The position numbers and the translations under genes are program-made. Below the pieces are notes generated by a model that saw only the letters and a list, made by a program, of their open reading frames with translations, did no database searches and was not told the origin of the DNA. Shown here one piece after another: positions 57,861 through 64,000 of a stretch of DNA of 64,000 nucleotides. The first letter of the stretch is position 1, and each line of letters starts with the position of its first letter. The DNA is from Arthrobacter sp. OVS8 (GTDB lineage: Bacteria; Actinomycetota; Actinomycetes; Actinomycetales; Micrococcaceae): the NCBI GenBank assembly GCA_028370155.1, contig CP116670.1:2418001-2482000 (forward strand). Direction: 5' to 3'.

Positions 57861-59356
57861 ATGCAACAAGCCACCACGGACATCAAGCCAACGCCTACTC
57901 CGGGACCGGGCGGCACCGTCGGCAGCGCCGCCAGCGCCGCCGTCGGGTCTGTCCTGAACCGCGGACTCAACGTCCGCCATATCCGTTTTATGGCCCTGGG
58001 CTCGGCGATCGGCACCGGGCTGTTCTACGGTTCCGCCTCGGCCATCCAGAAGGCCGGCCCCGCCGTGCTGCTGGCGTACATGATCGGCGGCGCCGCTGTG
58101 TTCATGGTGATGCGCGCCCTGGGTGAAATGGCCGTACGCCACCCCGTGTCCGGTTCCTTCGGCCAGTACGCCAGCCGCTACCTCGGCCCGCTGGCAGGCT
58201 TTGTGACGGGTTGGACCTACGTGTTTGAGATGGCGATCGTGGCCATCGCGGACGTCACCGCTTTCAGCATCTACATGGGCTTCTGGTTCCCCGAGGTGGA
58301 GCGCTGGACCTGGGTCCTGGCGATCATCTTCTTCCTCGCGGCGCTGAACCTGCTCAGCGTCAAGGTCTTCGGCGAACTCGAGTTCTGGTTCTCGCTGATC
58401 AAGGTGGTGGCCATCATCGCCATGATCGCGGGCGGCGCCGCCATCATCGTGTTCGGCTTCCAGGCCGGCGGCGCCACGGCCGCGCCCGGCCTGGGCAACC
58501 TCGTGGACCACGGCGGGCTGTTCCCCAACGGCTTCGAAGGCCTCCTGGCCTCGTTCGCCGTCGTGATGTTCGCGTTCGGCGGCATCGAAACCCTGGGCAT
58601 CACGGCCGGCGAGGCCGCGGATCCGAAGAAAGTCATCCCGAAGGCCGTCAACACCGTCCCGGTGCGCGTCCTGCTCTTCTACGTGCTGACCCTCGGTGTC
58701 CTGATGAGCCTGTTCCCCTGGAACGAGATTGGCACCAACGGCAGCCCGTTCGTGCAGATCTTCAGCGGACTGGGCATCCCGGCGGCGCCGCACATCCTCA
58801 ACGCCGTCGTCATCACCGCCGCACTTTCCGCGATCAACAGCGACATCTTCGGAGCCGGCCGGATCCTCTTCGGCCTGTCCCGGCAGGGGCATGCCCCCGC
58901 GAGCTTCGGCAAGGTCTCCCGCCACGGCGTGCCGTGGATGACCGTGGTGATGATGGCGGGCATCCTGCTGGTGGGCGTGGTCCTGAACGCCGTCATCCCG
59001 GAGAACGTCTTCCTGCTGATCGCTTCCATCGCAACCTTCGCCACCGTCTGGGTCTGGGTGATGATCCTGGCCTCCCACGTGGCGATGAAGCGCGAGATCG
59101 CCCGCAGGGGGCTGCCGGCGTCGGAGTTCCCTCGCCGTGGTGGCCCGCGGCGTCGGTGGCGACGATCGTGTTCATGGCCCTCGTCATCGTGATCCTGGGG
59201 GCGTTCGAGGACACGCGCGTAGCACTGTATGTGGGTGCCGCCTGGCTCGGACTGCTCGTGATCGGGTACCGGCTCTGGGTGCGCGGCCACGGCCGGGTCC
59301 GGGCCGATCTCGTGGACGAAACCGCGCAGCTCCCGCAGGTTCCGGCGGCAAGGTAG
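57861..59356 (+). CDS. amino-acid permease, APC family, histidine/GABA-permease-like (one 1-bp deletion)
   Basis: Twelve-helix secondary importer. After a 40-residue Pro/Ala-rich tail the core begins [44 protein letters not shown] and [23 protein letters not shown], the AAT family signature. [27 protein letters not shown] is also diagnostic. Break near 59130 (FPRRG before, then [20 protein letters not shown]). Restored length 498. Its place beside hutUH and the regulator suggests histidine import (HutT-like). ATG at 57861 with AGAAGG upstream. Confidence 0.88.
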
Positions 59357-59409
59357 GGACGCCGGGGCCGACGCCGGGGCCCCGCAAGGGGGCGGGGCTA
59401 AAATCAGTC

Positions 59410-60063
59410 ATGGTCCCCGCCACCAACCTGCTGGCCTTTGCCCTCGCGGCCCTCCTCCTCATCGCCGTGCCGGGACCCAGCGTGCTGTTCGTCGTCGGAC
59501 GGACGCTGGCCCTGGGCCGCCGGGGCGGGCTCCTGAGTGTGCTGGGCAACGCCGTCGGGGAGCTGCTGCAGATCGCCGCGGTCGCCCTGGGCGTGGGAGT
59601 GGTGCTGGCCCAGTCCGCAGTGCTCTTCAGCGCGGTCAAGTTCGCCGGCGCGGCCTACCTCGTCTACCTCGGAATCCAGGCCATCCGGCACCGCGGCGGA
59701 GGTCCGACGGCGGCGGAACCCTCGCGTCCGGCGTCGACGTTCAGGATCCTCCGGGAGGGCTTCATCGTCGGTGCCACCAACCCCAAGTCGATTGTCTTCT
59801 TTGTTGCCGTGCTGCCCCAGTTTGTGGACTATTCCGCGGGCGCAATTCCGGTGCAGCTGGCGACGCTGGGGGCACTGTTCCTGGCCATCGCGCTGGTCTC
59901 GGACAGCGGCTGGGCGCTGATTGCCGGCACGGCGCGTCGCTGGTTTGCCAGCTCGCCCCGGCGGATCGCTGCCCTGGGCACCGCCGGCGGGGCCATGATG
60001 ATCGGGCTGGGCGGATTTCTTGCCCTCGCAGGGAACGCGGCGGAGCCCCAGCCCGGCAAGTAG
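59410..60063 (+). CDS. LysE-family amino-acid exporter, RhtB type
   Basis: Intact, 217 residues with six helices. LLLIAVPGPSVLFVVGRTLALGRRGGLLSVLGNAVGELLQIAAVALGVG is the RhtB/LysE start, with the PGP motif; YLGIQAIRH, GFIVGATNPKSIVFFVAVLPQFVD and WALIAGTARRWF complete the pattern. Exports a neutral amino acid or homoserine lactone-like compound; substrate not determinable. 53 bp after the amino-acid permease, same strand. Confidence 0.9.
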   Translation: MVPATNLLAFALAALLLIAVPGPSVLFVVGRTLALGRRGGLLSVLGNAVGELLQIAAVALGVGVVLAQSAVLFSAVKFAGAAYLVYLGIQAIRHRGGGPTAAEPSRPASTFRILREGFIVGATNPKSIVFFVAVLPQFVDYSAGAIPVQLATLGALFLAIALVSDSGWALIAGTARRWFASSPRRIAALGTAGGAMMIGLGGFLALAGNAAEPQPGK

Positions 60064-60253
60064 TCGGCGCAACGGCCCCAAGTGGTGCCCGGTCCGACGG
60101 GCGTAGAAGTTACTCGTGTGACGAAAGGGACGCAGGGCTACAGTTGCTTCACGGCGGTACCGGACCGGCAGCGAACAACCGCTGGGGAGCACACGCAGCT
60201 GGTCCGGAGCCGCCGATATACCGATTGGCGCTCGTTTCGAAGGAGTGGTTCCG

Positions 60254-60511
60254 ATGGCCCCAGCATCTCCGCAGGCGCAACGCCAAAGAGGCCGCGCGGC
60301 CGCCCTCCTGTCGAAGTGGTCAAGCCGCGCCAGGGCATCGCGGATTCCGTTCCGGGTGGGACAAGTGCTCATCGGGGACGATCCGTTCAACGGCCGCCGC
60401 CTCGGCACAGTGGCAGTCATCGAAGCCCCTTTCGTAGGGCTCCGGACGGCCGGCAACACACCGGAGGACGTCCTGTTCTACGATTACCGTCAACTACGGT
60501 TCCCCGACTAG
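60254..60511 (+). CDS. small protein of unknown function
   Basis: 85 residues from ATG 60254, with AAGGAG 8 bp upstream. Arg/Ala-rich N-terminus (RQRGRAAALLSKWSSRARA) then VGQVLIGDDPFNGRRLGTVAVIEAPFVGLRTAGNTPEDVLFYDYRQLRFP, a beta-rich end. No recognised domain. The N-terminal helix is basic. It ends 17 bp before the HTH gene, with which it is probably co-transcribed. Confidence 0.6.
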   Translation: MAPASPQAQRQRGRAAALLSKWSSRARASRIPFRVGQVLIGDDPFNGRRLGTVAVIEAPFVGLRTAGNTPEDVLFYDYRQLRFPD

Positions 60512-60528
60512 TGGACGGGCCAGACGAC

Positions 60529-60765
60529 ATGAGCGCAGCGAACGTTTCCTCCCACTTCCTGACCATCGCGGAAGTCGCTGCGGCAATGCGGGTGTCCAAA
60601 ATGACCGTTTACCGGCTGGTGAAATCGCATGCGATAGCGGCCGTGCGGGTGGGCCGTTCGTTCCGGGTTCCGGAAGAGGCCGTCAACGACTACATCCGCC
60701 GCGCCACCGAACCGGCAACCAACGACCAAACCGACGACAAGACCGACGACAAGCCGACGGACTGA
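60529..60765 (+). CDS. small excisionase/BldC-type helix-turn-helix protein
   Basis: 78 residues. The MerR-like single HTH is clear: FLTIAEVAAAMRVSKMTVYRLVKSHAIAAVRVGRSFRVPEEAVNDYI, followed by an Asp/Thr-rich tail (TDDKTDDKPTD). Proteins of this type are widespread in actinobacteria and bind DNA cooperatively; no recombinase or phage gene is near, so it is not likely a phage excisionase. ATG at 60529 or the GTG at 60511; both are in frame. Confidence 0.85.
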   Translation: MSAANVSSHFLTIAEVAAAMRVSKMTVYRLVKSHAIAAVRVGRSFRVPEEAVNDYIRRATEPATNDQTDDKTDDKPTD

Positions 60766-60772
60766 CGGCCCG

Positions 60773-61522
60773 CTACCGCGCGGACCAGCCGCCGTCCATG
60801 GTGTAGCTGGCGCCGGTGACCATACCGGCGTCGTCGGAGGCCAGCCAGGCGACAAGGGAGGCGACCTCCTCCGGCTCGACGAGCCGCTTGACGGCGGCCT
60901 CGGTCAGCATGATCTTGGCGAGCACCTCGGCCTCCGGAATCCCGTGCACTTTGGCCTGGTCCGCGATCTGCGACTCGACCAGCGGCGTTCGGACGTAGCC
61001 CGGGTTGATGCAGTTGGAGGTGACGCCGTGCGCGCCGCCCTCCAGCGCGGTGACTTTGCTCAGCCCTTCCAGCCCGTGCTTGGCCGAGACGTAGGCGCTC
61101 TTGAACGGCGAGGCGCGGAGCCCGTGCACGGAGGACAGGTTGATGATCCGGCCGAAGTTGTTGGCGTACATGTGCGGCAGCGCGGCGCGGATGAGCAGGA
61201 ACGGCGCTTCCAGCATGAGCGTGATGAGGCGTCGGAAGTCCGCCGGATCGAAGTCCTCGATCGGGCTGATCCGCTGGATGCCGGCGTTGTTGACCAGGAT
61301 GTCGCAGTCCAGGCTCACCGCCTGGAGGGTCTCGACGTCGAGCAGGTTGACCGCCCAGGAGGTGCCGCCGACTTCGTCGGCGAGGGCTGAGGCCGCGGCC
61401 TCATCCACATCAGCGATCACGACTTTGGCGCCGCGTGCCGCGAGGGCGCGGACGCTGGCAGCGCCGATCCCGCCGGCTCCGCCGGTGACCAGGGCCTTGC
61501 GCCCGTTCAAGCTGCTCTCCAT
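60773..61522 (-). CDS. 3-hydroxybutyrate dehydrogenase-like SDR
   Basis: Intact, 249 residues, NAD-dependent. TGGAGGIG cofactor loop, VIADVDEAA (aspartate selecting NAD), NNAGIQRISPIEDF, INLSSVHGLRASPFKSAYVSAKHGLEGL with the Ser-Tyr-Lys triad, and CINPGYVRTPLVESQI, the substrate lid of D-3-hydroxybutyrate dehydrogenases. Divergent from a LysR gene that probably controls it. ATG at 61522 chosen by family start ESSLNGRKALVTGG. Confidence 0.88.
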   Translation of the reverse strand: MESSLNGRKALVTGGAGGIGAASVRALAARGAKVVIADVDEAAASALADEVGGTSWAVNLLDVETLQAVSLDCDILVNNAGIQRISPIEDFDPADFRRLITLMLEAPFLLIRAALPHMYANNFGRIINLSSVHGLRASPFKSAYVSAKHGLEGLSKVTALEGGAHGVTSNCINPGYVRTPLVESQIADQAKVHGIPEAEVLAKIMLTEAAVKRLVEPEEVASLVAWLASDDAGMVTGASYTMDGGWSAR

Positions 61523-61663
61523 GTCTGCACTCCTCAAGTTCGCGGTCTTCAACGGCCCAGAGGAAGTGCGATGCACGGCACTGAGCAGCTTCACTGAGTA
61601 TTGCCGCACAAAGTGGGCGTTTCAATGGTCAAACAAGCACCCCTTATGTGCAGAATTGCAGAT
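61523..61663. promoter_or_regulatory. divergent promoter region of the dehydrogenase and LysR genes
   Basis: 141 bp shared by the two starts. AT-richer around 61600-61660, with TGCCGCACAAAGTGGGCG and TGTGCAGAATTGCAG stretches. Binding site of the LysR-type protein is expected here, but I see no clean T-N11-A palindrome. Confidence 0.35.
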
Positions 61664-62578
61664 ATGAATGCGAACCCCGATGACCTGCTGGTACTCCTGG
61701 CGGTCTCCCGCTCCGCGAAGTTCACCACGGCGGCGCAGTCCCTGGGGCTGAACCACACCACGGTGTCGCGCCGGATTGCCGCGCTGGAGAAGGCCCTGGG
61801 CGGGCGGGTGCTGTCCCGCGCGTCCGGCGGCTGGGAGCTGACGGACCTGGGCGCGGAGGCGGTGCAGGTGGCTGAGCGGGTGGAAGCGGCGATCCGGAGC
61901 CTCGAACAGCCCGGCAGGACCCCGGACCCCATCACCGGCGTCGTCCGGATGACCGCGACGGACGGCTTCAGCGCCTACATCGCGGCCCCCGCGGTTGCCA
62001 GGCTGCGCCGCGACCACCCCGGACTGAGTGTCGAGATCATCACCGTTACCCGGCGTGCGCTCCAGCAGCGTTCCGGGCTGGATATCGAGGTGGTGGTGGG
62101 CGAACCGCAGGTGCACCGGGCCGCGGCGGCCCGGCTCGGCGAGTACATGCTCGGCATGTACGCCTCCCGCGACTACCTTGCCGAGTACGGCACTCCCACA
62201 ACAATCGAGGAACTGACCACCCACTCGCTGGTCTACTTTGTCGATTCCATGCTTCAGGTGGACGACCTGGACGCCCCGCGCCGGCTGGTCCCGACCATGC
62301 GGGACGGCCTGAGTTCCACCAACGTCTTCGTCCACGTGGAGGCAACGCGCGCCGGCGCCGGCATCGGGTTCCTGCCGTGCTTCGCGGCGGACCTGCACCC
62401 CGACCTGGTCCGGCTGCTTCCGGACGAGTTCGCCGAACTGCTGCCGTACTGGATGGTCCTGCGGCCCGACTCCATGCGCCGCCCCGCCGTCGCAGCGGTG
62501 GTGCAGGCGCTGCGCGAGCAGACGAAGGCCCACCGCGAGGCACTTATGGGCCGCGGCGGCTCATCGACTGCTCCGTAG
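61664..62578 (+). CDS. LysR-type transcriptional regulator
   Basis: Intact, 304 residues from ATG 61664 (an in-frame ATG at 61601 lacks an RBS). HTH: LLVLLAVSRSAKFTTAAQSLGLNHTTVSRRIAALEKALGGRVLSR, followed by GWELTDLGAEAV. Effector domain has VRMTATDGFSAYIAAPAVARLRRDHP, GLDIEVVVGEPQ and GIGFLPCFAAD. Divergent from the 3-hydroxybutyrate-dehydrogenase-like gene, hence likely its regulator. Followed at once by a palindromic repeat element. Confidence 0.9.
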   Translation: MNANPDDLLVLLAVSRSAKFTTAAQSLGLNHTTVSRRIAALEKALGGRVLSRASGGWELTDLGAEAVQVAERVEAAIRSLEQPGRTPDPITGVVRMTATDGFSAYIAAPAVARLRRDHPGLSVEIITVTRRALQQRSGLDIEVVVGEPQVHRAAAARLGEYMLGMYASRDYLAEYGTPTTIEELTTHSLVYFVDSMLQVDDLDAPRRLVPTMRDGLSSTNVFVHVEATRAGAGIGFLPCFAADLHPDLVRLLPDEFAELLPYWMVLRPDSMRRPAVAAVVQALREQTKAHREALMGRGGSSTAP

Positions 62579-62620
62579 GCGCCGTTTTGGGGCGCCAAAG
62601 GGCGCCTACGGAGCAACCGA
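62564..62620. repeat. dispersed palindromic repeat, copy 2
   Basis: Arms 62564-62590 and 62595-62620, with a 4-nt loop. The left arm starts TCGACTGCTCCGTAGGCGCC and matches copy 1 at 30815 in TCGA-TGCTCCGTAG and TTTTGG, with compensating changes in both arms between. It overlaps the last codons and stop of the LysR gene and lies about 40 bp from the end of the next, convergent gene. Confidence 0.8.
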
Positions 62621-63524
62621 CGACGCCGGGTCCACAGTTTTCGGGTCATGGCGGACCGGGGCACCGGCGGCAAAGGCCCGCACCTTGGCGTCGTTCCAGA
62701 TGTGGGCGGGCACCGCGCCGCCCAGCAGCCGCCGCGCCAGCCCGGGGTCGTCGTCGAACGGGATATCGCTGCCGGCCATGATCATGTTCCCGTAGCGTCT
62801 GCCCTTGAGCATCGCCGGGTCCGCGATGATCACGGTGTGCTTGAAGGACCCCGCTATGGTCGCGGCGTCCTCGCGGGCGTTCTTCAGGTCCGGGGCGTCG
62901 CCGGAATTCACCACGTAGATCCCGCCGGGGGCAAGGACGCGCTGCACGTGCCTGTTGAACTCCGTGGTGGTGAGCGGCCGCGGCGTGAGCGAGCCGGCAA
63001 AAACGTCGCGGATGACCAGGTCACGGGTCTGCGGCGTCAGGCTTTCAGTCACCTCGCGAGCCTCCCCACCCGCAGGCGCATCAGCGGCGCCTTCGGCAGG
63101 TCAAACCAGCCGCGGACATACTCTGCCAGCTTGCCGTCCAGTTCGACCACCACCTGGCGGGCCTCGGGGTAGGCGGCGTGGAAGTAGCGAGCCAGTGAGC
63201 ATGCTCCCCGCCGAGGTGCAGGGCGCGCAGCTTCGGGCGCGGTTCCGGGGGCCAGCGAGACTCCACCAGGGCCGCGATCCAGCGCATGTACTCAAAGTCG
63301 AGGAACAGCGGATCCGCCAGGTCGATGTGCGAACTCATGACGCCGTTAATCCGCAGCAGCCAGCCGCTGGAGTTGTCCTGGTCAGCGATGAGCTCGCAGT
63401 CACCGGTGTCGATGTAGTAGATGCCCTCCACGGGCCCCTCGGGACGGCCGCCCTTCGGCACGTCCACCACTCCGGCCGTCCGTTCGGTGCTGTTCCGGCC
63501 GGCGGCCCTGCCCCGCTTCGCCAT
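62606..63524 (-). CDS. spermidine-synthase-like methyltransferase-fold protein (two 1-bp deletions)
   Basis: Three frame segments join to 306 residues. A first part (YIDTGDCELIADQDNSSGWLLRINGVMSSHIDLADPLFLDFEYMRWIAALV) is followed by the Rossmann core: LRALHLGGGACSLARYFHAAYPEARQVVVELDGKLAEYVRGWFDLP, then RDLVIRDVFAGSLTPRPLTTTEF and APGGIYVVNSGD. The LHLGGGACSL loop and VELD aspartate bind the decarboxylated or normal S-adenosylmethionine. Many such actinobacterial proteins are annotated polyamine aminopropyltransferase, but the activity is unproven. Breaks near 63210 and 63058. Confidence 0.8.
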
Positions 63525-63633
63525 CAGCCATGCACCGTTTTGCTCATGTTTCCAGCCTAGTTCACCGGCCGCGGCGCCATCCCCGCAGCGGGCCCGCCGG
63601 GCCGGCAGCCCAAAGAATTAAAACCAAGGGTAC

Positions 63634-63650
63634 TTACTATTTGATAGTAA
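63634..63650. promoter_or_regulatory. TTACTAT palindrome before the last gene
   Basis: TTACTAT (63634-63640), TTG, ATAGTAA (63644-63650) is a perfect 7-bp inverted repeat; a third half-site TTACTAT follows at 63657-63663. It sits about 60-85 bp before the ATG at 63721, in an AT-rich block that stands out in this high-GC sequence. Likely operator or promoter overlap. Confidence 0.6.
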
Positions 63651-63720
63651 TCATGCTTACTATTAGTTCCCCAGTTATTGCTGGTTCGTGATCAGCAGCC
63701 GATCTTGAAAGAGAGCGAAG

Positions 63721-64000
63721 ATGACAGAGAACCAATGGCCCCAGGACGGCAGCTACGGCACGCCTACGGCCACCCAGCAGACTCCCCGCCGGCCGGAAAC
63801 CACTTTCCCCCGGTTCCCAACGGCACGGGCTCAGGCACCTTCGATGATGGCGCCACCTCCAGGACCGACGTGGCCAAAGATGAGGCCGCCGATGTGAAGC
63901 GCCAGGCCGCAGACTCCGCCCAGAGCGTGGCCGAGACCGCCAAGACCGAAGCCTCCAACGTCGCAGCCGAGGTGAAGACCAACGCCAAGGATCTCCTGCA
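63721..64000 (+). CDS. LEA-like protein, 5' part (one 1-bp deletion; runs off the window)
   Basis: ATG at 63721 has GAGAGCG upstream. The N-terminus MTENQWPQDGSYGTPTATQQ breaks near 63785; the next frame continues NHFPPVPNGTGSGTFDDGATSRTDVAKDEAADVKRQAADSAQSVAETAKTEASNVAAEVKTNAKDLL. Repeated AAxxAKxEAxxVA units, charged and alanine-rich, form long amphipathic helices like late-embryogenesis or DUF3618-type stress proteins of actinobacteria. The end is outside the window. Confidence 0.7.

Noticed and set aside
60529..60765. Phage excisionase marking an integrated element
   Set aside because: No integrase, attachment repeat, tRNA junction or phage gene is nearby. Small proteins of this kind are common chromosomal regulators in actinobacteria.

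Overview
The window looks like a chromosomal segment of a high-GC actinobacterium of the Micrococcaceae, close to Arthrobacter or Pseudarthrobacter. This rests on the GC-rich third codon positions, the frequent GTG starts, the gene families present and the tRNA-Glu/Asp/Phe cluster; I could not run a database search. No phage, insertion sequence, CRISPR array or integrase is visible. Most of it is ordinary housekeeping and catabolic content.

The main caveat is sequence quality. More than thirty otherwise well-preserved genes are broken into two to eight reading frames, and in every case I followed the change of frame is what one missing base (or two) would give, usually inside a short G or C run. 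Adding the missing bases back gives protein lengths normal for each recognised family. I therefore annotate each as one gene spanning all its pieces and call the breaks probable consensus errors (about 65 in 64 kb), not pseudogenes.

Layout. 1-1.4 kb: end of an alpha/beta hydrolase, a glycosyltransferase, a cold-shock protein. 1.5-9.6 kb: potassium uptake operon kdpFABCDE, preceded by an unannotated 39-codon membrane peptide gene. 9.6-16.3 kb: acyl-CoA dehydrogenase, divergent acyl-CoA ligase, MarR and GAF-LuxR regulators, an MFS transporter and a DUF1761 protein. 16.4-20.8 kb: valine catabolic operon (mmsA, 3-hydroxyisobutyryl-CoA hydrolase, mmsB, enoyl-CoA hydratase) with overlapping stops and starts. 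21-22.8 kb: exonuclease III and an unknown protein. 22.9-27.6 kb: a LacI regulator and a carbohydrate ABC transporter with a LacI-type operator. 27.8-30.1 kb: an Asp23/AmaP envelope-stress cluster. 30.2-31.3 kb: a lipoprotein and three tRNAs. 31.4-36.2 kb: PaiB-like protein, ArgO exporter with divergent ArgP, EamA permease, zincin peptidase, zinc/cobalt efflux protein. 36.4-41.9 kb: NlpC/P60 hydrolase, an ABC exporter with an RseB/LolA-like exported protein, a membrane protein. 41.9-47.5 kb: a rifampin-phosphotransferase-like dikinase, a tandem universal stress protein, a short Rossmann-fold protein, a CopC protein. 47.6-59.4 kb: purine permease and histidine utilisation genes (hutG, hutH, hutU, IclR regulator, amino-acid permease) interleaved with an antiporter, a small protein and an SDR. 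59.4-64 kb: LysE exporter, small HTH protein, an SDR with divergent LysR, a spermidine-synthase-like protein, and the start of an LEA-like protein.

Non-coding structure is the most distinctive part: several intergenic hairpins with 17-27 bp arms, two of which (about 31 kb apart) are clearly copies of one dispersed palindromic repeat, plus several short operator-like palindromes in front of regulators and transporters.
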